DNA from: Chondrus crispus
Taxonomy: Eukaryota > Rhodophyta > Florideophyceae > Gigartinales > Gigartinaceae
Length of the DNA stretch: 64,000 bases
Direction: 5' to 3'
Assembly: GCF_000350225.1 (NCBI RefSeq)
Contig: NW_005178734.1
Location: 62,001 to 126,000, forward strand
This document shows positions 1-8,869 of the stretch, piece after piece (positions within the stretch are counted from its first letter, which is position 1; the number at the start of each line of letters is the position of its first letter). The notes under the pieces were generated by a model. The model saw only the letters and a list, made by a program, of their open reading frames with translations, searched no databases and was not told the DNA's origin. The translations under genes and the position numbers were made by a program.

Positions 1-165
1 CGCCAGGGGCCGTCCGCTTGGCGAAACCAGCGTCAAACGGCCCCCGCGGGCGTCAACGTGGTCGAGGAACCGCACCTCGACCACACCGAGGACCCCGTGG
101 CGCAAACCGCGGATGAAACCCGCGAGGACTTGCTGCTGACGGGGGAAGCCGGGGAGGACGCGTAG
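1..165 (+). CDS. gag: Gag C-terminal end (partial)
   Basis: The frame starting at base 1 is open from the window edge to a TAG at 163-165. It encodes a tail that is basic and Gln/Arg-rich first and then strongly acidic. It overlaps the open pol frame (from 117), and pol lies in the -1 frame relative to it. The position directly upstream of the protease, plus the overlap, identify it as the end of gag. No CCHC zinc knuckle is visible in this short piece. Confidence 0.6.
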   Translation, partial: RQGPSAWRNQRQTAPAGVNVVEEPHLDHTEDPVAQTADETREDLLLTGEAGEDA

Positions 166-3100
166 AGGCGACGACGTCTCTCCCCGTGCCCAGCCTCAGA
201 AGCTTAGGCACCCCCGATCCGGCTGCGCCAGTGGAAGCGCAGCCGGGTAACCGAACGGAAGTCCAGGCCATCTGCTTCTTCAAGAAGCAGAATTACAAGA
301 TCTCCGCGACGATTGGTCAGAAGCAGGCGTTGATGGTCGCCATCACACCAGTGCTGGACTCAGGAGCCGGCCCGAACCTCATCCATTTACGGTGTGTCGC
401 CGAGTCGTGGCGACCATCGATAAAACCGGTTCGGAGCCCAGCGCTCATCGACGCGTCAAACCGCGCGATGAAGGCACTAGGGGAAATCCCCCTGCTCGTC
501 CGAATCGGTGAGTTTGTGGCGCGCGTCCCGTTCCTGGTAGTCACGAGCCTCGCCGTGGACTGTATCCTCGGTACGACCTTCCTGGATCGCCACGTCAAGG
601 CGATCCTCCCACCGCAACGGAAGGTCGTGTTCCACGACGCGCCACCCGTGGCGTTAGTCGGAACAACCCCCTCGAGGCACGACCGCAAGATGGCCTCGAG
701 GAGCACCGCACAACAACTACCGCCGTCGGATAAACCCGAACGGAAGCAGGTGGCGTTCCCCGCCAACACACCGTCACGGAAGATCTGCCTCGTCAGAGGG
801 GTGACAATTCCCCCGATGACGCAGGCCATGGTGAGGGTCGCCACGCCGGTTGGGGGGCTGTGTTTTTTACAGAACTCCCCAAAAACCGCGCACAGGAATT
901 TGACCCTCATGGCACAGGGGGTCATGGATGTTGCCCCCGAAAAACCGTTCTCGGTAATGCTCAGCAATTTTGGGCACCGTTCGGTTCACATCCCGAAGCA
1001 TACCGTAGTCGGACTGGCTCTTCCGTCGCCCACTCACATCCTGACCCTTGGCGACTCGGCCGCGGAAGCGGCCGAAGCTAAGGAAGGGGGAGGGATATTT
1101 AATTCCAACCTCTCAACCGCAAAGGAGGGCGCGGAAGAAGCCGCTGACAACCGTACGGACAAGGGCGGGGCTGAACAAGCCACGCCGCCCAAGGCGCACC
1201 CCGGGGCGGCTGGAACGGATGAACCCGAAGACACCGCCGCCCCTGAGGAGGACCCCAATGCCTGGCAGGAGGACGTCCACATCGGTGCCGAGGACGAGGA
1301 GGTACGCTCGGAGATCCTCGAGGTACTGTCCGAATTCAAGGACATGTGGACCGGCCGGCTGGGAAAAATCGGGGCCACGAAGCACCGGATTGAGCTCAAG
1401 CCCGGTGCTCGCCCGATTTACCAGGCGCCTTACCGCGCCGGACCAACCGCACGGGAAAAAGAGAAAACGGAGATCGACCGCATGCTCCGGGCAGGGGTAA
1501 TCGAACCCGCCACGGCCGAATGGGCAAGCCCCGTGGTATTCGTCCCTAAAAAGGATGGTACCATGCGGTTCTGTGTCGACTACAGAAGGCTCAACGCAGT
1601 CACCGTTCGGGATTCCTATCCGTTGCCGAGGATGGACGAGTGCATCGATTCCCTCGGCGACGCTACTGTCTTTACCACGCTGGATTGCAACAGCGGGTAT
1701 TGGCAAGTAGAAATCGCCGAGGAGGATCGCGACAAGACGACGTTCGCGTCGCACTGCGGGTTGTACCGATTCCTCCGCATGCCGTTCGGGTTGAAGAACG
1801 CCCCCGCTACCTTCCAGCGGGCCGTCGACATTATACTGTCGCGAGTAAAATGGGAAACCGCACTGGTGTACCTGGATGATGTTATTATCTACTCCAAGAC
1901 CGTAACGGAACACGTCGCGCACGTCCGCGAGGTTCTACGCCTACTACGGGACGCGGGCGTGTCGCTGAAGCTGTCGAAGTGCGCCTTCTTCGACACCTCG
2001 GTCACCTACCTGGGACACGTGATTCGACCAGGTAGGTTGGAGGTCGAGCGCCGCAACGTGGTCGCCATCGAGCGCGCTCGACCTCCCCAGAACCAAACGG
2101 AATTGCGGTCATTCTTAGGAATGTGCAATGTTTACCGCCGGGTCGTGAAGGGCTTCGCAAAAATAGCCGCTCCGCTAAACCGGAAGACGGGGAAAAATCA
2201 ACCCTTCGAGTTTGAGGTTCTTACCGATGAGGAATACGAGGCGTTCGTGGAACTAAAGAAGCGCCTCGTGTCCCCACCGATCCTCGCTCTACCCCGTTAC
2301 GGAAAGAAATACACCCTGGATACGGACGCTTGCGCGTACCAGGTCGGCTGTGCCCTATTACAGGAGCAGCCGAGCGGTGACCGCTTACCGATCGGTTATT
2401 GGAGCCGCGCCCTCACGGACGCGGAGAAGAACTACACCACTACCGAGAAGGAATGCCTTGCTGTCGTGTGGAGTATTCTCACGCTTCGACCATACCTGTA
2501 TGGGAATACGTTCGACCTCCGTACGGATCATGAGGCCCTCCACTGGGTTCTCAACCTGGCGGATAGCTCCGGCCGGCTAGCGCGCTGGCGTCTCCGCCTA
2601 GCCGAGTACGACTACGACGTACAGTACCGGCCGGGTATTAAGCACCAACTCGCGGATGGTGTATCACGCCTCCGAGTTGACGGCGCAACCTCCGAGCCGG
2701 TTGACGACGAGGTCCCGTGTTTCGCGGTACAATGGCGAGAGGAGGAGCAAGACCCCCGCCAAGGTACCGTACACTGGGAGACCCCCGTCGACCCGGGGAG
2801 AGCTGAGCACGCGTTCGCGGTTATACCCGAAGAACGCGACGTCTCATCCGTAACGGTGGAAGAGTTCCTTCGGGAACAGGCCGGGGACCCCTTCTGTAGG
2901 GCGGCCGCGGAGACTGTGGGGAACCCGGACTCGCGGTACGACGTTGACCGATACGGGTTCGTCGTCCGCAAGTCCCCCCTCGATGGGACCCTGCAGCGGG
3001 TTGTACCGAAGCGGCTCCGGGCGAAGATATTGTACCTCGCCCATCATCCCCGCCTAGCCGGACACCCGGGCGGTACGAGGATGTACTATACCCTCCGGCG

Positions 3101-4358
3101 GGAATATTATTGGCCTCATATGGCCAATGAAGCCTTCAGTACCGTACGGAATTGTGCGTCATGCGCTGCCACCCGGGGAACCCTGGTGAGGCACCAGAAG
3201 GATCTCAAGCTCTTCCCAGCGGCAGGACCGCTGGATTTCGTGGCCATGGACCTGCTGGGTCCTTTACCGAAGACGGCGCACGGGAATCGCCACGTGCTCG
3301 TCATGACCGACCGGTTTACGAAGCTGACGCGCAGTATCCCGTTACGGACAACCACGGCGTCGGTCGTGGCAAACGCCTTCCTGGACAATTGGGTCTACGT
3401 ATACGGCGCACCTCGTTACGTGCTGACCGATAACGGACCACAATTTGCCGCCAAGTTCTTCGACGCGGTGTGCGCCTTGCTGGGGGTGAGGCACTACCTG
3501 ACTACCGCCTATCACCCCCAAACAAATGGGCAAACCGAACGGTTCAACCGTACTCTGGTACAGCGCCTCCGACATTATATCGCGGAGCACCAGAGGGACT
3601 GGGACGAATACATCCAGCCCCTGACCCTCGCGTATAACACGCAGGTCCACCGGTCGACGGAGACAACCCCGTTCGACCTGGTGCTGACGCGACCACCGTC
3701 CGGTTTGGCGCTGCCCGGTACTGTACCGCAGGATGCCGTCTCCAACACGGAAGATCCGAGGACCCCGGTACAGTACAAGCGCGCGACGCTGCGTAAACTC
3801 CGCGACGCCCTTGAGCGCGCGCGGGTGAAGCTAACCGCGGCGCAAAGGCGATACAAGGCCGACTTCGATAAGAAGGTGCGTTTCCGTCCGGTCATCGAGG
3901 TGGGAGACCTGGTCTATGTTGACCGCCCACCTCGGCCATTGACGAGTACCGAACGGGGAGACCTGCCAAGTAATGACGGGGGACCCTCCGTCAAGCTGTT
4001 ACCGAAAACGGAAGGCCCGTTTCGGGTCCGATCCGCTACGGAGACCACCGTGGTCGTCGATCAAGATGGGGTCTCAAACCGCGTGAGCATCGATCGGATA
4101 ACCCGGATGCCGCGGGGACCTCGCGACGTCACTACGGCCGCCCCGACCCAGCCCGCGGCGGCCGGAGAACCCGAACCCGCCGCGGAGTATGTGGTCGACC
4201 ATCTGGTCGACCACCGGGAGAACCGCACAGGGGCCCAGTACAAGGTCCGCTGGTATGGCTACGCCCCAGCGGACGATACCTGGGAACCCGCGGAGGGACT
4301 CCCCCAGGCCTTCATAGACCGCTTCTGGCGCACGCGGGCGGCAGCACGCCACCGCTAA
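117..4358 (+). CDS. pol: Ty3/gypsy Pol polyprotein with chromodomain
   Basis: Polyprotein of about 1,400 residues needed for reverse transcription and integration. Residue numbers count from codon 186. Aspartic protease has DSGA at 58-61. Reverse transcriptase spans about 400-600 with YLDD at 562-565. RNase H lies near 705-800 (TDA, then a conserved TEKECLAVVW segment). The integrase has an HHCC zinc finger from about 950 and a DDE core with MDLLG near 1020, TDNGPQF near 1080 and GQTERFN near 1117. A chromodomain ends the protein (about 1334-1382, KVRWYGY and DTWEP), the mark of chromoviruses that target histone marks. The open frame starts after a TGA at 114-116 and has no ATG until about 333, so translation probably continues from gag by -1 frameshifting. 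No disruption is seen. Confidence 0.92.
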   Translation, partial: NPRGLAADGGSRGGRVEATTSLPVPSLRSLGTPDPAAPVEAQPGNRTEVQAICFFKKQNYKISATIGQKQALMVAITPVLDSGAGPNLIHLRCVAESWRPSIKPVRSPALIDASNRAMKALGEIPLLVRIGEFVARVPFLVVTSLAVDCILGTTFLDRHVKAILPPQRKVVFHDAPPVALVGTTPSRHDRKMASRSTAQQLPPSDKPERKQVAFPANTPSRKICLVRGVTIPPMTQAMVRVATPVGGLCFLQNSPKTAHRNLTLMAQGVMDVAPEKPFSVMLSNFGHRSVHIPKHTVVGLALPSPTHILTLGDSAAEAAEAKEGGGIFNSNLSTAKEGAEEAADNRTDKGGAEQATPPKAHPGAAGTDEPEDTAAPEEDPNAWQEDVHIGAEDEEVRSEILEVLSEFKDMWTGRLGKIGATKHRIELKPGARPIYQAPYRAGPTAREKEKTEIDRMLRAGVIEPATAEWASPVVFVPKKDGTMRFCVDYRRLNAVTVRDSYPLPRMDECIDSLGDATVFTTLDCNSGYWQVEIAEEDRDKTTFASHCGLYRFLRMPFGLKNAPATFQRAVDIILSRVKWETALVYLDDVIIYSKTVTEHVAHVREVLRLLRDAGVSLKLSKCAFFDTSVTYLGHVIRPGRLEVERRNVVAIERARPPQNQTELRSFLGMCNVYRRVVKGFAKIAAPLNRKTGKNQPFEFEVLTDEEYEAFVELKKRLVSPPILALPRYGKKYTLDTDACAYQVGCALLQEQPSGDRLPIGYWSRALTDAEKNYTTTEKECLAVVWSILTLRPYLYGNTFDLRTDHEALHWVLNLADSSGRLARWRLRLAEYDYDVQYRPGIKHQLADGVSRLRVDGATSEPVDDEVPCFAVQWREEEQDPRQGTVHWETPVDPGRAEHAFAVIPEERDVSSVTVEEFLREQAGDPFCRAAAETVGNPDSRYDVDRYGFVVRKSPLDGTLQRVVPKRLRAKILYLAHHPRLAGHPGGTRMYYTLRREYYWPHMANEAFSTVRNCASCAATRGTLVRHQKDLKLFPAAGPLDFVAMDLLGPLPKTAHGNRHVLVMTDRFTKLTRSIPLRTTTASVVANAFLDNWVYVYGAPRYVLTDNGPQFAAKFFDAVCALLGVRHYLTTAYHPQTNGQTERFNRTLVQRLRHYIAEHQRDWDEYIQPLTLAYNTQVHRSTETTPFDLVLTRPPSGLALPGTVPQDAVSNTEDPRTPVQYKRATLRKLRDALERARVKLTAAQRRYKADFDKKVRFRPVIEVGDLVYVDRPPRPLTSTERGDLPSNDGGPSVKLLPKTEGPFRVRSATETTVVVDQDGVSNRVSIDRITRMPRGPRDVTTAAPTQPAAAGEPEPAAEYVVDHLVDHRENRTGAQYKVRWYGYAPADDTWEPAEGLPQAFIDRFWRTRAAARHR

Positions 4359-4441
4359 CACCGCACTGGGCAACCCAGCGCGGGGCGGGACGACCCCGAG
4401 AAGGACCTCCCCCGCGCGGCGGCCAATCGCCACCGCAAACC

Positions 4442-4835
4442 CCGCGCCGGAAGACCCGGCGCAGGAGGGGGCAAGGTCGCCAAAGACGCACGCGGAACCC
4501 CGCCTGCGTCACCGCCCACCCCGCGCCGGAAGACCCGGCGCAGGACGGGGCAAGGTCGCCAAAGACGCACGCGGAACCCCGCGCGCGTCACCGCAAGCCC
4601 CGCGCCGGAAGACCCGGCGCAGGAGGGGGCGACGTCGCCACAGACGCACGCGGAACCCCGCGCGCGTCACCGCAAGCCCCGCGCCGGAAGACCCGGCGCA
4701 GGAGGGGGCGACGTCGCCACAGACGCACGCGGAACCCCGCGCGCGTCACCGCAAGCCCCGCGCCGGAAGACCCGGCGCAGGAGGAGGCTGACCCGCCGAA
4801 AGGACTACCCCACGCGGCGGTGGCCAAACGGCTTG
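4442..4835 (+). repeat. 79-bp GC-rich tandem array between pol and antisense ORF
   Basis: Five successive starts of the same sequence (CCGCGCCGGAAGACCCGGCG) fall at 4442, 4521, 4600, 4679 and 4758, so the period is exactly 79 bp. The copies are nearly identical; the first two differ most and the last decays after about 4800. The array sits just behind the pol stop and before the antisense ORF. Confidence 0.9.
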
Positions 4836-5541
4836 GCACCCCAGTGCCTACCCGCTGGCGAGGGACGGAACCCAGCGCGTAAATACCGTTTGGGGACGAC
4901 CTCACCGGGGCTCCAGGGCACTGTAGGCCACGTGTTGCGCGAGCGGCATACACCGCCCGGCACGTGTGGCCGCTGGCCCATGGAGGCGGTTCAAGACGCC
5001 TCCGACCCCGGGGGGTGCCCAATCGGAGCTCGTCAACGCCCTGAAAAGGCCACCCGCCGCGGGGCGGTAAAATCCGGTCAAAATTGCCCACCGGATGGGG
5101 GTCCTCCACTGTCGCGGGGGTAACTGGAGGAACCACCCCGCGACCACTTCCGGCACCCACCGCGCGGAGTCTCACCGGCATGAGCCAGAGGGTAACCCGG
5201 CCGCCACGAGGACAACCGGCGAACAGGTGTGGGGAAGTGGCGCTGTAGTGGCGTCCGAGCCCTCGCCTACCGAGACGGCGGAGCCACGGCTGGGGGTGCC
5301 ACGGGCCGGGAGGCGCCGGAGCCCCCGCCGAGCGGCGAGCCCCCGCCGCGGATGCGCGAGTGGTGCTTCACACGACCACGGCCCCGCGCCGGACCCGACC
5401 GGCGCGGAAGGGCTACAGTACCGAACGGGAAGGGCAGTGAAGAAGAGAAGGAAGAAGGACAGGAGGCGCGCAATTTACTGGAACGGACGGGACCTGGTCC
5501 CCGGAGGCGGTTCGCTACTCTCACCGCCTCCCCCGCTGGCA
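4836..5541. other. Internal non-coding spacer of element 1
   Basis: GC-rich stretch between the tandem array and the end of the antisense ORF. Both strands have open frames, but none has recognisable protein features and they look like consequences of high GC. I see no clear gene or hairpin of note here. Confidence 0.5.
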
Positions 5542-7875
5542 TCACTCGCGACGCTGGCGTTTGGCAGAGGGTTCCGCCCCCCGCGCCGCCGCGCTGGCGG
5601 GATCAGTGTCGACGGTACCGTACGGTCTCTTCGCGGACACTTGCTCGCTCAAGACGGCGAGGTGGTCCTGTGCCGAACGGATCCGCGCCATCGTCTCACT
5701 GCGCAGGAGATCCTCGCCAGTGTCGCGCTGGCGGATGGCGAACTGCAAGCCGGCCACCCGCGCCCTGAGCTGGGTCGCCTCGACTAGCCAGGTGCGCGCG
5801 GACTCCAAAGCCGCCGCAAGGGTGGTCGGTGCAGGGACCCCCGCGTAGCCACACTCCGTCTGCAGAGCGCGCAGGGCGGCCTGCGCGTCCGGAACCAAGA
5901 CGGGGGCTTCGTCTGCTGGCGCCTCACTCGGAGCCCCACCGGCCGCCATCGAGGGGGTCTGTGTCCCCGTCGCGGTCATTTCGCTGACGGGGAAACCGGC
6001 AGGGCCCGGCACCGATCCGGTAGCCACCGCAGGGAGGTTGCTCCCCGCAGGCTCGACAGAAGGAGCCTTGCGAGCGGCCCCCACCGGGGCGGGGTCCGTT
6101 ACCGGCACTTCCGTTACCGGCACTTCCATGACCGGTGTGTCCGTGGCCGGCGCTGCCGCGATCACAGGCGGAGAACCCGCAGTGATCGCGTCTCCCATCG
6201 TGGGAGGCGTCGAGGGACCGACTGGAAGGCCCTCTCCAAGGGCCGGTTCCCCCGGCATCAGTAGGACCGACTCGGTCGACGCGGGCAGAGACCCGACGGA
6301 CGGTCCGGCGGGGGTCCCGGCGGAAGCAACCGCGGCGCCCCACCCGTCACCGGAGGCGATGACCGCCCCGTACGACGGCGACCCGTGGTCGGGCAGGGGG
6401 TCGTACCAGTGGTCGGCCTCCGCCGACGTGCCATCCCAATGCGGCATCCGCAGGGAACAGCCGCGGGCCCAACTGTACCACACAAAGTCGCGGCGCTCCG
6501 GGAGGGACCAGTCCAACCGTTCGGAAAAATCGAGGATGGCCTCCGCGCCAACCGGGTCGAACGACGTCCCCTCGAGGATGGCGGCCACCCCGACCGATCG
6601 GATGAGCTGCAGAAGCCCCGCCGACAAACGGAAGAGAGAGCCTCGCTCGCCGGGCTCGTTCCCGGTCCGGCTCGCTAGGCGAGGGTCCGGGCACTTGGTG
6701 AAGAACGGGAGGCCGTCCCGTGCGGCGTGTAGGAAACACAGCAACGCCAGGACGGCCCACTCCGAGAGCAGGATGGCGTCGATCAGTCGACGCATCCCGG
6801 GCGTCGCTTCTCGCCCGAAGGAACCGTCCGGCATCCACCGCGCTGCGGCATAAGCCAGCACGCTGGGCGTGGGTACGCAGAGGTACTGCGGAGCTTCCAG
6901 ATTGCTCCAACCGCTCGGTAGGGCTGGGTATAGCTGCCCCCTGGCCCCTGTGGGCACGGCGAAGAATTCCGTCGTATGCCACATGTGGAAGTAGGCATCG
7001 GCGCGGCGGCACCGCAGCCGGCTCTCCTTGGCGGAATTCTCGCCCCACCGCACACGGTTAGCCACGCTGTACCACCGGTCGAACGGGCGGGGGAATGCCA
7101 CCAACTGCACGTGGGGCTTAGGATCCACGTCCCCGCCGAACCTCTCGAAGAGGTCGAACAACCGCGAATGGTACCGGTCCTCCCCCGCACAGCGGATGTA
7201 CAGGAGATCCGAGCGGGAGTCCGCCATCACGCGGTGGGGCACGTGGACCCAGCGGGTCCTCCAAGCGGCCGCGCGGTTGTCTTGGCGGATTCGACCGCGA
7301 GGGGAGGGCGTACGGATACCCCGTCGCCTGGGGATGGCCCCAAACCGAGCGGCATCGGGGAAGGCCGTCGCGATGTACGCCTCGGCGGACATCGGCGGCT
7401 GCGCCTGTGAGGGGTTGCGACCGCCTCGGGGAATCCGGTGGTCTAACTCGGCCCCGGGTAGCAAACCCCGCACGGCACGTACACCCGTCCGGAGCCAGCT
7501 GGACGGCGGAGCCTCGGTCGCCGGGGGCGTGGCCGCGTACGGATCCGGCGGTACCGGGTGGTTATCCGCGCCGGCCGTCGCCTGCCCCGCGGCTACAGCC
7601 CAGTCGGGGGACCGTCTCAGTACGGTCGTCTCGCCGACGTGGGGAGCCGGGGCGGAGCGCAGAGGGCGCGGCAGGGGACCTTGGACGGCGGTAGGGCCGC
7701 GCGAGGGAAGGACCCCCGCGCCCGAAGCCCGCACCCGCGGAGCCGCGATGCTCGTCGCGTTTCGACCCCCGGGACCCGCCGCCAGCGCCGGGTGAAAGGT
7801 CGGTACCGGCGCGGCTGGCGCCGCAGGGGGCTGAGCCCGAGGGGGGCGACCCCGCTCGGATGATCGGTTATCCAT
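5542..7875 (-). CDS. Antisense ORF protein of LTR element 1 (unknown function)
   Basis: A 777-residue ORF on the strand opposite gag-pol, ending inside the element and starting about 290 bp from the 3' LTR. The frame stays open further upstream to about 8325 but without a convincing start; the ATG at 7873-7875 begins a Pro/Ala-rich protein. Layout: disordered N-terminus (about 1-170), a central domain rich in Trp, Arg and aromatic residues (about 190-480), a Pro/Thr/Val-rich linker with repeated VTEVPV-like steps, then a predicted coiled coil (about 655-735) and a basic tail ending KRQRRE. I recognise no family. A second element (21374-23827) has an ORF with the same layout at the same place, which argues that it is a real gene of this element type. 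Function is unknown; DNA or chromatin binding is only a guess. Confidence 0.7.
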   Translation of the reverse strand: MDNRSSERGRPPRAQPPAAPAAPVPTFHPALAAGPGGRNATSIAAPRVRASGAGVLPSRGPTAVQGPLPRPLRSAPAPHVGETTVLRRSPDWAVAAGQATAGADNHPVPPDPYAATPPATEAPPSSWLRTGVRAVRGLLPGAELDHRIPRGGRNPSQAQPPMSAEAYIATAFPDAARFGAIPRRRGIRTPSPRGRIRQDNRAAAWRTRWVHVPHRVMADSRSDLLYIRCAGEDRYHSRLFDLFERFGGDVDPKPHVQLVAFPRPFDRWYSVANRVRWGENSAKESRLRCRRADAYFHMWHTTEFFAVPTGARGQLYPALPSGWSNLEAPQYLCVPTPSVLAYAAARWMPDGSFGREATPGMRRLIDAILLSEWAVLALLCFLHAARDGLPFFTKCPDPRLASRTGNEPGERGSLFRLSAGLLQLIRSVGVAAILEGTSFDPVGAEAILDFSERLDWSLPERRDFVWYSWARGCSLRMPHWDGTSAEADHWYDPLPDHGSPSYGAVIASGDGWGAAVASAGTPAGPSVGSLPASTESVLLMPGEPALGEGLPVGPSTPPTMGDAITAGSPPVIAAAPATDTPVMEVPVTEVPVTDPAPVGAARKAPSVEPAGSNLPAVATGSVPGPAGFPVSEMTATGTQTPSMAAGGAPSEAPADEAPVLVPDAQAALRALQTECGYAGVPAPTTLAAALESARTWLVEATQLRARVAGLQFAIRQRDTGEDLLRSETMARIRSAQDHLAVLSEQVSAKRPYGTVDTDPASAAARGAEPSAKRQRRE

Positions 7876-8150
7876 GCGGGGGGAGGACGGTAGGAGGGGG
7901 TGAGATTTGGAAGTGGAGGTAATGGGGTGCGTGGTGTGAAGTGAGGTGGGAGAAAAGGAAAGCGAAAGGGGACCCATTGCCGCGCCAGGGGATCCGACGC
8001 GGTTAAATACCAAAAACTCCATGGGCTCCCCCATGGAGTTGGCCGCAGCCCGCCCGCGCCCCCGTGGTCGGCGCGGACTTCTCCGTACGGATGGAACACC
8101 CTGCCAGCCGGTCATGTCAACCCCCGGCCGCGACGAGGACGTGTCGCGAA
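7876..8150. other. Leader of the antisense ORF inside element 1
   Basis: This 275-bp stretch lies between the antisense start codon and the polypurine tract. It would be the 5' leader of the antisense mRNA if transcription starts in the LTR. No separate gene is supported. Confidence 0.4.
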
Positions 8151-8163
8151 GTAAGGAAGGGGG
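8151..8163 (+). other. Polypurine tract of element 1
   Basis: GTAAGGAAGGGGG lies two bases before the inferred LTR start TGTGGTACAAC. Purine runs in this place prime plus-strand DNA synthesis in LTR elements. The placement is matched in the element at 21003-24588. Confidence 0.65.
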
Positions 8164-8165
8164 TC

Positions 8166-8869
8166 TGTGGTACAACTCCACACCGCGACCCCCGGTGGGA
8201 GATGAGAACCCCCGAGACGGGCGGTTACTACTGTAGTAATCGTGCACGCGCCCGCTGCGAGCACAGTAGTACCTCCACGGCGTACACGTGACACAACCGT
8301 TGGCGCCGGCCGTGGCCACGGGCACACGTGTGCGACCATCCGGTAAGTAATTAGCAATTAGTGGTTAATGGCACAAATTAGCCAATTTAGTACAGTAGCT
8401 GGTATACAGTATGTAACAGCTACTGTAGCGGGACAGGTGTCCTGGCGTCCCACTGAGGGGTTAAGACCAGGGGCACCTGCCCCGTTCCAGTAAACGGGGG
8501 CAGACTCGCCTCCCTTCCCTTTACGGCTTTTTGCTAACTCCGTCCGGTTTTACCTCTAAGTCTCAGGCTTCTAACCCGTGACCGGCCGTCCGGATCTGAC
8601 ACCACCGACCGGCTGCGCGTCACCGGCCACGTGAGCCTTCCCTCTTTTCGAGTCCTTCCGTACGGTTCGCGCTCGTGTGGGTTACCCAGCGTCGCGCGCT
8701 CCCTTACCTCTAACCCCCCTCGTTCCGAGTGGTCGGGACGAAGGTAGTTATACCACAGCCTCCTTGACAGGACACGTTTCGGGCGATTCATCTGAAATGA
8801 GCAAACTACTATGCGGACGTCCGGTTCGGGGTCGAAGGTGGTACCGGCTTCTCGTGACCGCCGGATACA
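8166..8869 (+). repeat. 3' LTR of element 1 (704 bp)
   Basis: The start TGTGGTACAAC follows a polypurine tract and matches the start of the LTR at 23888 (TGTAGCATAAC). The inferred end is GGATACA. Length (704 bp) is nearly equal to that of the other LTR (701 bp). It contains the short words CTACTGTAG/TACAGTAG that also recur in the other LTRs. The 5' copy is outside the window, so the borders cannot be confirmed by self-comparison. Confidence 0.65.

Larger units (their letters stand above)
1..8869 (+). mobile_element. Ty3/gypsy chromovirus with antisense ORF (3' part)
   Basis: This is the right-hand 8.9 kb of an LTR retrotransposon; the 5' LTR and most of gag lie outside the window. Order: gag end (1-165), pol (117-4358), 79-bp tandem array (about 4442-4830), spacer, a minus-strand ORF (5542-7875), a polypurine tract (8151-8163) and a 3' LTR (8166-8869). 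The pol domain order protease-RT-RNase H-integrase-chromodomain places it among Ty3/gypsy chromoviruses. The pol frame is intact, so the insertion is probably young. The right edge is inferred from the LTR end TACA, which also fits the other LTRs here. Confidence 0.85.

Noticed and set aside
4360-5787. Several open frames on both strands of the GC-rich spacer after pol
   Set aside because: High GC and the tandem array remove stops in all frames. The products repeat the 79-bp unit or lack any protein-like pattern.
7028-7795. A 255-codon plus-strand frame inside the antisense ORF
   Set aside because: It lies opposite the antisense gene, is Arg/Pro/Gly-rich, and has no recognisable motif; the minus frame is far longer.
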